From Colias croceus (lineage: Eukaryota > Arthropoda > Insecta > Lepidoptera > Pieridae), in the NCBI RefSeq assembly GCF_905220415.1, contig NC_059538.1:9176001-9240000 (forward strand): 64,000 nucleotides of DNA, in the 5' to 3' direction. Positions 12,201-22,524 of the stretch are shown one piece after another. How positions within the stretch are numbered: the stretch's first letter is position 1; every line of letters begins with the position of its first letter. The notes below the pieces were generated by a model. The model worked only from the letters and a program-made list of their open reading frames with translations. It was not told the origin of the DNA and ran no database searches. Made by a program: the position numbers and the translations under genes.

Positions 12201-15200
12201 GCGAAGAGAACGAGGGCAGCTGGAGCCTGTTGCGCGCGAACTGGTGCGCGTGCGCGTGCGGCGCGCTGGCCGGCGAGCTGCACGCGCTGTGGCCGCTCGC
12301 GAGGCGCTACTTCGCGGGCGAGCTCGCCGGCTGCCCCGCCGACCCGCAGCGCCAGGCGGACCTTAAGGTTAGGTTAAGGAAAATTATAGTAGAGCCATTT
12401 TAATAGGCAACATTTGACAGTTCAACAAAATTCAACAACGTAACCTAGTAACGACGACATAGAATAACATGATATTTCGTTTTGTTAGAACTGCACATTT
12501 GCTTAACTTTTTTCAATTACGATTACATATTTATAATAATAATGACCGATACAAGTAATTTTAAGATTTCATTTTACTGATAAACCATCCTAAACATAAT
12601 AAACAATTTCTGAATTGAAGAACTGACGTCGCTACAATTTTGTGTCAATAAACCTTTTTCTTTTTAAATACTAGAGACGTTACTCTAAAAATCGAAATCT
12701 GACATCTAGAATCGAATGCATTGATTACTTGTGAATAAAAATCATCATAAATTAATAAATTCGATTGATAAATGTTTCAAATCCGTATCGATTAATACAC
12801 TTTAATCGATGTTTTTAAGCAGGTTACCTCTCTTCGAAGATAAAATTGATAGACGTCAAATGTTGCCTATTAAATTGGCTCGACTATAAATACAAAAATA
12901 GCGTGATTCTTTACAAGTTACTGAGAACAAAATATAATGTTTTTATTAGGTATTATTGATATATCGCGCTCCAGATGTCCAGCCTCTATCAATTTTCATT
13001 TTCGTCATAAAAATGGCATACTTCTACTACCACATTTTAATATCAAAACATGACTTTTCCCACCAATGTGATATAGAAGAGTATTTCAATTAAAAAAAAC
13101 GACGTGTGGCACTCGGGGACTGCCGCGGTAAAGCTTATTGCATGCTATGCCTTCAAGCCACACCTCCGCCCGTCGGAGTGGGGAGCGTGAGGTTTTTTCG
13201 TTACGAAATTTCTCGATTCGGTCCCCGCGCTCAAGGCCCGCGATAGAAACTATGCAATAGCTTAAAAAAATCTAAAATCTGCTTCCATTCTGGTTTAGCG
13301 TACATTATGATTGCATATCAAACTCATGTGTGTGTAATTTTTAAAACGAATAAAATACATATTGACAAAAAAATGACATGGAAAAATAAAATAGTCAATT
13401 ACATCACATCATGTAAGAGCTAGCGCGCAAGAGCAACTTTTGTCTCCGCAACTATTTTTAACCGACTTCAAAAAAAAGGAGGAGGTTATCAATTCGGCCG
13501 GTATGTTTTTTTTTTTATGTATGTACACCGATTACTCCAAGGTTTCTGAACCGATTTACGTGATTCTTTTTTTGTTCGATGCGGGATGGTGTCGAATTGG
13601 TCCCATTATATTCGGAAAGGCCCAATAGTTTTTATTTTATGAGCATTTTTGTCTGTATTTGTTAAATGTTGCAAGTGCAAGTTTGAAGTCGGTTGTTTTA
13701 AACGCAGTTATCACTTGTGTCTCTCCCATCAACTCTATGGGCTAGTAAGAAAGTGCGCGCACGTAGCGACGCAACTTCCTATAGAGTTGATGCGAGACAA
13801 AAGTTGCTCTTGCGCGCTAGCTCTAATTATAATAATAATGTACAGGAGATGATAATAGCCGCGGTGGAGGTGTTCTCTGAGCACATGCGCTTGTGCCTGC
13901 TGGCGGGCGGCGGCGCGGCGCTGCCCGCGGACGCGCTGCGCTCGCGGCTCGGCGCCAACCTGCGCAACTTGCGGGATGCGTACGAGTCCTTGTTGAAATT
14001 GGATCTGCCTTCACAGGTATACATTTAGTATTTACACATGCGTAACACGCATGTAGCTAAAATAAACATGTATTGGCCAAAAATGTTGAACACATAACGT
14101 CTGCATCCAATTAGATAGCCCTTTTTGTGTTTATTATTGTTAATACAATCTTTGTATTGTTCCTTATCGATTGCAATTGTAGTTATGGCTATAGAAACAT
14201 GATATTAATTATTACATTAGAAAAAGTAGAAATCAAAGTGTTATTATATCTGTATTTTATCGTTATTTTCCAGCCGTTAAGTATTGTGGAGAAAGTCATA
14301 TTCGATTATCGTGTCCACGGCATGACTGTATTTTTGCAACGAGCGCACAAGCGAGTGAAAGGACTCGCTGATAAAGAAACTTGGAAGATTGAAGAGTTTT
14401 CTGATTATGGTGCTATCACTAATCTTGTAAGTAATAAAATTATATAATTTTTTTCCTTACAATTATTGGTGTTTTATAAAAATTTTATGCTACTTGAATT
14501 GTTTGCAATTATCATTAATATAATTGAATAATTAATATTATAGGCAGTTTTTTGGGGAAATGTAAAATGTACGGTAATACTTATTTGAATAAATAACATG
14601 TACAAAAAATAGCACACTAGGTTCTCTATTGAAGTCTCTATTCAGAATTTTCTGATTTATATGTTCGTTTTTTCAAAATTTAACCGGTTAATGAATATTA
14701 TTCTGAATAACGAGCGCACCTGCGTTAGTTTATGGCCGGTTGCAGAGCTTCACCGACCGTCAGTGCGTACCATCGGTCCTGACGATACGCATCAACAATG
14801 TGTATGATAATAATAATAATATGACTAACTAATTCGTAACAATACGCGTGCGTATGTTCGGTCTAGCTATGAACGGTTTTATGAATTTCCATACATATGA
14901 CAAGCGCGACTGACGTACGCACTCATGGTCGGTGACGCTCTGCAACCGGCCTGAGGTTTAACAGTGCGAATTTACAATGCAAAGTTTCACTTTCTACCAT
15001 TGAGATAATATTACTACGTATGGAGGAGACACCACGAACAAAATCTGTGCGCCATTTTTTTGCTCTAACTAAGTTTTAAAAATTATTATCTTGTTAGGTA
15101 CTTATCGATGAAAGTTATTCCTTTGCACTTTTCCGTATTATTTGTATTATTTGTGCAATATTGTAACACACACGAAGTCATATTTGATGCGTTTCACTTT

Positions 15201-18200
15201 AAAACAAATAAAAAATGAGCGTGCAGTTACGCCATATGTTGAGCGGAACATAAGTGATGTAGGCGGTGTCGTCTCCATATCTCAATGTTTTCCACATACA
15301 ACATTCGATTTACGTTCGATTCCAGCCGAATCTTCTAGAAACGTACATGAACGACGCCCTCTCATCGATCCACAAGTGCGTGTCAGTGGGCGGGCGGCGC
15401 GAGAGCGCGCTGCTGGCGGAGGGCGGGGAGCCGCTCGCCGCGCTGCACAAGCACACGCAGCAGATACTGCTCGCGTACGTCGCGGTGCTGCACAACCTGG
15501 CGCTGCAGCATGATGATGAGGTCATTTTTATTTAGTTTTTTTGTTACCGCATCTCTTAAAAGCGGGCCAAGCATTTGCAAATGGGCCGTGGTGATCACTT
15601 ACCATCAAGCGAACCACCAAATTGGTTAATCGCATGAACAAAAAACAAACAAACGGTAGTTTGTGGGTGCGATATATTAATTATAATGTAAAACATTTAA
15701 TAACTAAACATTTTGCTTTAATTTTAGTTCGGAACAATATTTTGAGTACATATAGATCTAGTGTATCAGTAAATGTGCTTATTGAGATAATATATTAACT
15801 TACTTTTGAAAAGAATAGTTTAATATCAACTACATGTAATTATGCAAATTCGTTTCTTTTTCAATACCTTCAATCAAACTTATTACACCTTTTCGTTCAA
15901 TTTTTTTAAATTACCTATACTTTTTTAATTTAATAAACACATAATTTGTAGGATTTCAACAACACAAGTTTATCAGTCGCGCTCGACCAGCGGTTGGACG
16001 AAAGCGGTGAAGGTGGCACTCGCTCGTGGCAACAGCGACTGCTCATTGCGTCCGCTAATGCACAATACACTAGGAGAGTTATATTGACCAATATCGCGAC
16101 TTCGTTTGAAAAGTATGTGTATTTTGTTTAGAACAATATTATGTTTTAAAACTTCATTCTAAGTGTGGACATTGTTTTTCGTATATGCACTTTATAATTG
16201 CATGCTACAGTTAGTTGCAGTAGTTAAATATTTAATTGGCTTTTCGATTTTTAAACAACTTAAAATCAAATGTGATTTTAATGGGAAATAAAAATACACT
16301 ACTACCAAATTTATGTAACGCATTGATATTTTATCTCATTTTCTATTTTTAGTTGAGATTTCATGAATTTTTATCACACACATAAATTGCAAAACACAAT
16401 TTTTTTCAGCTATGAATTCCCAAAACCGGCGCTAGCGTTACAAACAACGAAGGACGCGCTAAGCGATCTCGAATCAAATATAGCGGAAACGTACATAGAA
16501 CAAAAGGGAGATCCTCTAGTGGGGACCATTGAGCCCAGCATGTATATGGGCAGGCATAAGATAGACCCAGATGCTATGGTAGATGACGCCAGGCCTTATG
16601 TGTACGAGATTATTAATAACCTCATCGCTGTGCATGCTGAGGTATGTATGTTTTTAGGTATAAATATGTATTTGGATAAGTTTAAAATAATATAAATCAA
16701 TAATAAAATGTTGTGAGCAGTAATTTGTAGCAGTCTTAAATGGTCTTTAGTTTGCACACAATTGTATGAAAATTTTCAAATATTTTTTTATATAGAATGT
16801 AAAAAAAAAATTAATATCAAAAAATAATACACAAAAAAAAAATATTATTATTTTGTTTTTTAACGACTTCAAAGTACGATTATATTTGTTTGCTCACCGA
16901 TTTCATTGCTACTTGTAGACGGATTTTCAAAATAATTTTATATAAAATTCTTTGTTTTTGGAAAAATGTAGTAATCTTATAGTTCGAAGAAAAAATAAAA
17001 TTAATTAACAAATGTAAATGGCCTTCAAGAAAGAGACGAAACATTATCAAATATATTCGCATTGATTTTTCCAACTAAAAATGGCAAATTCAAATAACCA
17101 TAATAACTTGTTATTTGAACTAATAGATATTAATTATACATAACATTTTTTTAATATATTTTGTGTGTTAAAAAATGTTGAATAGATAAACTTGAAAGTA
17201 ACTTTTATAATTTTAAGTCTTTCTGTTATTTCACTAGATGGCGTTGTTCAAATTTACGGCGATTTGCATCGCGCTATCGAAACGTTTTCGTCAAAACTAT
17301 ATAGTTTTGGCGCTATTTATGTTTATTTAACTTTGCGCAGAGGCAATATCGTAACCAATGAGGTTAATCCGAGGTGCGATTATTGCTAGTTGAAAACTTT
17401 ACCAATACCCCGCCATGTGGACGTGAAATACCGTCCGATATGGCAATTTTTTAAAGGCCGTTAAGGCCTTCATAAATACGATATAATCCTTCCTGCACAA
17501 TTGCACACTGCAGTGTTGCACAGTGCATATACAGGGTGGAAGCACTATATACAGATACATACAGTAAGGAAACTTCATACAAAATGTTCGAAATGGCTCC
17601 CCCCCATCAAGCGTGTTTACGAGGGTATTGGGGGGGATCGATAGTAGCGGGTGACACATCCACAGATTTTGAATGACAAAGATACATAGTATAGAAAAAA
17701 GTTTAAAGTGATGTCATTTCACATTAAATAAATATCGATTGTTTCTGTTTGTAGCCCTTTCAATAAATATATTTGTAAATACCGTATCTGACAACAAGTT
17801 CAAAAGAGACTATTTTTTAATTTCTATAGATATGGCAGTATGAGTTTTAAATTATGTTGACATATTTTCTACCAAAATGATAGCTACAAATAGTACCTAT
17901 TAGGAGTCCAGTCTGTTTAAAGATCGCATCTATTTTTTACGCAATCTAGAAGAGCACGAAAAACTAAAAAAATGGAAACCTTAAAAAAAAATGGTTGCCT
18001 GTAAAGTCGGTATACGGGCGAAAGTTTTACGTGACAACGACTTTTTATGTCTGTCTCTCTCGCTTTTAGGCGGGCTAACCATGTGGAAGGGAAGTGGAGT
18101 GGAAGGGACGCGTGCCTCTCACTCGCTCTCATTGTGAGCGCATAACGTGAGCGGAGCGTAACGCAGTTTCTTGAAGTGTCACCCGGCAAACCAATTTATA

Positions 18201-21200
18201 AGACGTTGTCACGTCAAAATCTTGTTTAAATTTATGTGCATAATTACGTAAATATTAGGGAAAAAAAAGATAGATATTATAATTATTGTATTTTTATCGA
18301 TACGTGGCGTCTCCACTTTGTCAAGCACTAAGCCTGTCAAACTATTTTCTTTTTCTTCCTAAAACAAAAAGGTAGAGGTTCTATGCTCGTATAATAATAA
18401 TTTTAATTTATTTTTGCATATTTTGTGTTTTTTAATTTAATTTAATTTATCGTTTTAAAAATAATTTAGTAGGTATACCTACATACAAGTATTGTAAATT
18501 CTGGTTTAAAATAATTATTGAATATATGTATAATACAAATAGGTATCAAGCATTATAAATAATTTAGGTACATTAAATAGCCTTCGGCGTCCATAACAAA
18601 ACTAGGTTTCGAAATACATCACTGATAAAAACGTATTTACTTTTACAAGCTGTATTAATTCGGATTGTTTCTTCTTGTAAATTCATATTTAGGCTACACC
18701 ATTTTTGTATTTTAACGGGTTTTAATCTCAAAATTACCACAAAATCAACTGTGAAAAAAAGCAAACAGAAATATACAGGCCGAATTTTTGAAGCCTGAAA
18801 ATCTCTTTGGAGTTTTCTATTAGCGCATCTTTTGTTGAATCACTTATTTTCTTAGTGAATGTGTGGATATAGTTTTTCGCGATTTCTAACTTTTCTAGTA
18901 CTCATACCTCAGTTGGTCTTTTAGAGTGTTTTGATCCCCATGAGAAACTGGATCGATTGGCATCAAAAAAATTTTTTTTGAAAACTGCCGATTTCTTTGC
19001 TGACCGTACATTTTTTCAAAAATCTGTGAATGCAGATTAAAATTTCTCAAGAATTTAAGGATAGTCTCCTAAGAACGTTTTCATGTAGCTACAACGGTTA
19101 AGGTACCTGCCTTTCATGCCCCATCTTAACCTTCCACCCTGTATATTACATCTAAATGTAAACATGTTGTATAAGTTTATGCATTTGCAAACTGCAATGT
19201 GCATAATTTTATGAACGTGCATTATGCATATAATATTACATTGAATAACCATACAATATTATTCATATTTATTTTATTTTACAATTTACAGTTATTTAAT
19301 TAAACTCCAGAATGTATTGATATATTTTTAAAGTTAAATTAAATAGAAAAAAAAAATATATTATATAAATACAGGGTGTCCCAAAAAGTAGTGATGAACG
19401 GAAGCTGGGAGGTTAAGGACCTAGAGGGCTATCCGAATCACCCCCATGTATGTAATGCGATTTTTCGTATTTTCGGAGTTATGACGTTTTTTTTTCAATT
19501 TTTCACCTATCGCCGAGTACGATGATATTTTCACTCATGGCGACGTCAATTATTGCGCTAAATGCTTGATTTTTTATTGTTTGCTAAGCTGAAAGATAGG
19601 CCAATTCAGTATGGTAACATTTACTATCGTTAGATGTTTGAATGGAATAAAAAAAAGAATTAAATGCCAAGAAAGATGAAATTATCCAGTATGTTCACAA
19701 CTTCAAGGGCCCGTAAAAAAATAAAATCACATAAAAAAAGTTTTCCGTTTTGCTTTTAAAAACTTGCTCTATCTATCAGGTAGCTACCCTGAAAATTTCA
19801 TTTTATTATTCAGAAAGCTTCAATCGAAAAATTGAAATCTAAATGTGGTAAGTGCAAAAATTGAATTAACATGATGAATAATAAAAACAAATTAAAACCA
19901 ATAACAAGGTGTTAAATTACCAGAAATTTTTAAAATGACCCCCCTGTTGCTCAATGCAAGCGCGACATCACCGTAAAAAGTTGTCTTTTAAATTTCTGAA
20001 TGCCTTTTATCATTTTTTATGGTTTTTTTTGCTACTATGAATTTCCGGGTTATTTCGTCCAAATTGTGGCAGTCTCTCGTCTTTGTAGTATCCCCACGGA
20101 AAAAATCAATAGGTTTTATGTCCGGGGACCGTGGAGGCCAGGTTAAAGGGCAAAGATACCCTGAAAGATGGATTGGTCGTTGCAGCCTGCGCATGCGCCG
20201 GTGACGCCTGCCTTAAAGCATGGCCTCCACGGTCCCTCGACCTAAACCCCATTGATTTGTTTCAATGGTGATACTAAGAAGACCTCGGCTACTTGAGAGA
20301 ATGCCACAATTTGGACGAAATAACCCGGAAATTCATAGTAGCAGAAGAAACCATTAAAAATGATAAAAGGGCATTCAAACATTTAAAAGACAACTTTTTA
20401 TGGTGATGTCGCACTTACATTGGGCAACAGCGGGGTTATTTTAAAAATTTCTGGTAATTAGACACCTATTTATTGGTTTTAATGATCATCACGTTAAAAA
20501 AATTTTTGCACTTACCACACTTAGATTTCAATTTTTCGATTGAAGCCTTCTGAATAATAAAATGAAATTTTTAGGGAAGCTATCTATCAGAGATAGGGCA
20601 AGTTTTTAAAAGCCAAATGGAAAACTTTTTTTATGTGATTTTATTTTTTTATGGGTCCTTGAAGTTGTAGACATACTGGGTAATTTTACCTTTCTTGGCA
20701 TTTAATTCTTTTTTTTACTCCATTCGAAGATCTAACGATAATAAATGTTACCATACTGAATTGGCCTACCTCTAAGCTTAGCACACAAAAAAAATCAAGC
20801 ATCTAGCGCAATAATTGACGTCACCATGAGTGAAAATATCATCGTACTCGGCGATAGGCGAAAAATTGAAAAAAACGTCATAACTCCGAAAATACGAAAA
20901 ATCGCATAACATACATGGGGGTGATTCGGATAGCCCTCTAGGTCCTCTACCTCCCAGCTTCCGTTCATCACTACTTTTTGGGACACCCTGTATAAAAGTG
21001 AAAGCATTTTTATACGGCAAAGTTGTTTATGTGTGTGACAGTGATATTTTCTTTACTATATTTTTTGCTAAATATATTTTAACTACATTTATACATACAA
21101 GAGTAATTTTAGAATATATTGTTAAAAACCCACATCGAAATTTTGTGCAAGCGACTTTGTTTATTTATGTACTTGACTGGTCAATGAAATTTCAAGGTCG

Positions 21201-22223
21201 CGTCATGGAGTAAGGCGACAATTTTGGTATCTTTGAATCATACCAACGAAGTTTCACTTCTGACACGTGTGCTCTGCAAACACACTCTTTTATACGATTT
21301 TGTTAACTTTGACTCTTGCCAGAGAAGTTTCACTTCTGACACGTGTGCTCGGCACACATTCTCTTTTATTTCTATAATAAAAACGTTCCAGGTGGACAGC
21401 ATCTGCGGCGCGGCTGCGTCCCGCTACGTGCGCGACATATGCGAGACGGTGTGCGAGGAGGTAGCTCGGCTGGCGGCCTGCGCGCCGCCGCACAGCCGCG
21501 CCACCGCCTTCCGAGCGCGGCTCGAGTGCGCGCTGCTGCGGTTGGCGTGCGCGGACCATCTTACGAGGAAGGCTGAGTGAGTTTTTTTTTTTCTCAGTCG
21601 GGCGTTCGATTTTTCGCGCGCCGCGAGTGCACGCATCTTAAGAGGAAGGCTTCTTTGTATTTAATTTTTTTATGTAAGTTGTAGGCTGATGTGTACAGTC
21701 CCATTTGATGGAAAATGCTGACGCGGTTATTATTAGATTTGATTATTGATGGTTTCATTGATTTTTATTTTTTTGTATAGATAGTTGTTGGTTGGATGAT
21801 GTTTGTGTTTACTCATTTACATTAAGATTATAATAAAGACAGATTTTACTTCCGATGAAGAAATAAGAAAATATGTTTATATTTGTATTTCAAGTTTGTT
21901 TCGTGAATTGATGTTTTGATTATTATTTTATTTAATTATAAAAGGGTTTATTTATATTTATAGGAGTCATCTTATAGAATCGCTTGCCGGTTTACCTCCA
22001 CTGGATAATGAAGAAGATAAAAAGTAAGTATCTTTGAAGCTTTCTAGTAATCTTCGAATAAATTTACATTTGATCAAGTTTAAATTAAAATAATATAATA
22101 AATATAATATTATTAAAAAAATTAATTTATTCTTGCAGACGCATGGACAGCTTGATTCAAGGATTTAAGAAAAGAATGGAACTTCAATTGGCCTGTCTGA
22201 ATTGCAATATGGAGACTGTGTAA
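9237..22223 (+). CDS. Sec5: Exocyst complex component 2 (Sec5)
   Basis: Subunit of the exocyst, which tethers secretory vesicles to the plasma membrane and binds Ral through its N-terminal IPT/TIG domain. Seventeen exons: 9237..9345, 9684..9836, 10049..10241, 10670..10781, 10869..11028, 11139..11353, 11459..11574, 11666..11802, 12186..12367, 13846..14016, 14274..14426, 15326..15520, 15952..16112, 16410..16641, 21392..21576, 21964..22023, 22139..22223. They total 2619 nt (872 residues), close to the fly protein, with all phases consistent. The N-terminus MGPPPVVTGISPKEGPPGT is the TIG start. ENFQPGWYLLEHH and FLKANTGAVMDQLD are typical Sec5 blocks. Exons 9, 10, 12 and 15 are strikingly GC-rich against AT-rich neighbours. 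The exon 12 donor (GAG|GTCATT) is weak. Intron 14 is 4.75 kb because of repeats. Confidence 0.93.
9461..9629. repeat. Interspersed repeat C, copy 1 (Sec5 intron 1)
   Basis: About 170 bp, starting GATGTGTTGCACTCGAGACT and ending GCTATGCAATAGCTT plus an A run. It is roughly 95% identical to 13101-13270. Internal inverted bits (GCTATTGCATAGC near the start, GCTATGCAATAGC near the end) could pair. The A-rich 3' end in both copies suggests a SINE-like element, but I see no clear pol III box, so the class is open. Confidence 0.75.
11889..12095. repeat. Lepidopteran interspersed repeat D, copy 1 (Sec5 intron 8)
   Basis: Contains CATAAACTACTGAACCGATT, GGATAGGTTTTATTCC, CCCACGGGAACGGGAACTAT and ends CGCGGGCGAAAAGCTAG. 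The same blocks occur in 24212-24418. Repeats ending in this GCGGGC-GAAAGCTAG tail are very common in lepidopteran genomes. No coding capacity. Confidence 0.75.
13101..13270. repeat. Interspersed repeat C, copy 2 (Sec5 intron 9)
   Basis: Second copy of the 170-bp family at 9461-9629, in the same orientation, with an A run at the 3' end. A few indels separate them (for example ACCTCCGCCCGTCGG against ACCTCCGAGCCCGTCGG). Confidence 0.75.
13416..13824. repeat. TIR element with 31-bp perfect ends (Sec5 intron 9)
   Basis: The ends AGAGCTAGCGCGCAAGAGCA... (13416-13446) and their exact reverse complement (13794-13824) bound 409 bp. Inside are an interspersed-repeat fragment (ACCGACTTCAAAAAAAAGGA) and a second inner hairpin (CATCAACTCTATGG / CCTATAGAGTTGATG). 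No reading frame. Its right end lies only 21 bp from the acceptor of the GC-rich exon 10. Confidence 0.85.
14734..14951. repeat. MITE family B, copy 2 (Sec5 intron 11)
   Basis: Opposite-orientation relative of 1824-2033. It starts GGCCGGTTGCAGAGCTTCAC and ends GACGCTCTGCAACCGGCC. A short run of ATA repeats (near 14808) has expanded internally. Confidence 0.85.
15555..15655. repeat. Non-LTR retrotransposon 3'-end fragment (Sec5 intron 12)
   Basis: The segment GGGCCGTGGTGATCACTTAC-CATCA... followed by AACAAAAAACAAACAAAC resembles the tails of lepidopteran LINEs and their SINE derivatives. It begins about 35 bp after the exon 12 donor. No ORF. Confidence 0.45.
17532..19141. mobile_element. Possible decayed mariner-type element (Sec5 intron 14)
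   Basis: The left end reads TA-CAGGGTGGAAG (17530 on) and the right end CTTCCACCCTG-TA (to 19143), which are short inverted ends with a TA duplication as in Tc1/mariner. The 1.6-kb interior has no recognisable transposase. It contains another repeat at about 17995-18235 (GTAAAGTCGG...GACGTTGTCACGT). The ends could instead belong to two separate fragments. Confidence 0.4.
17995..18235. repeat. Interspersed repeat with inverted ends (Sec5 intron 14)
   Basis: Begins GTAAAGTCGGTATACGGGCG and contains ACGTGACAACGACTTTTTAT; it ends near TTATAAGACGTTGTCACGTC, the inverse of the ACGTGACAACG block. It includes a short GC-rich AGGCGGGCTAACCA segment of a kind I associate with dispersed lepidopteran repeats. 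No coding capacity. Confidence 0.45.
19372..20990. mobile_element. Palindromic (inverted-duplicated) mariner derivative in Sec5 intron 14
   Basis: The 1619-bp unit is flanked by TA on both sides. It starts CAGGGTGTCCCAAAAAGTAG and ends with the complement. The two arms (about 19372-20139 and 20221-20990) match over about 770 bp, leaving a centre of about 80 bp. Both arms include the same piece of a mariner-type transposase, seen on the minus strand of the left arm as WPPRSPDIKPIDFF (the third-aspartate region) followed by HNLDEITRKFI. The rest of the transposase is absent. A Sec5 pre-mRNA crossing it would form a long double-stranded hairpin. Confidence 0.88.
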
Positions 22224-22524
22224 TTAACGTTACTTAAAATATATTATTTATATCGCATAATATTTTAATATAGTAATTAATTCAGTATTGTATAACCACT
22301 AGTACACTGAAGTAAAAGACTCTTTATTCTGCAATTAATTTATTATAAAGTTATAATTTTTTAAATAAATAGTTTCTAAAAAGTTTCATCTTTAATTTTG
22401 ATCCCTTGATTTGTAATTCTGGAAAACGAAAACAACTATTAAATAATAATCGTTCCATGTTTCGTTAATGTTTATCAAGTATCGTTTCAGTTAATGACAT
22501 TGTGAATTATTATATCTTAAAATA
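22224..22524. other. Convergent spacer Sec5 / ABCC transporter
   Basis: Only 301 bp between two convergent stop codons. It contains AATAAATAG-type polyadenylation signals for Sec5 near 22360. No other feature is seen; the two transcripts probably overlap or nearly touch. Confidence 0.6.

Noticed and set aside
15142..15513. Arg/Ala-rich 123-codon ORF
   Set aside because: Alternative frame of the GC-rich Sec5 exon 12; the true frame reads PNLLETYMNDALSS.
21290..21559. Arg-rich ORFs on both strands
   Set aside because: Shadows of the GC-rich Sec5 exon 15.
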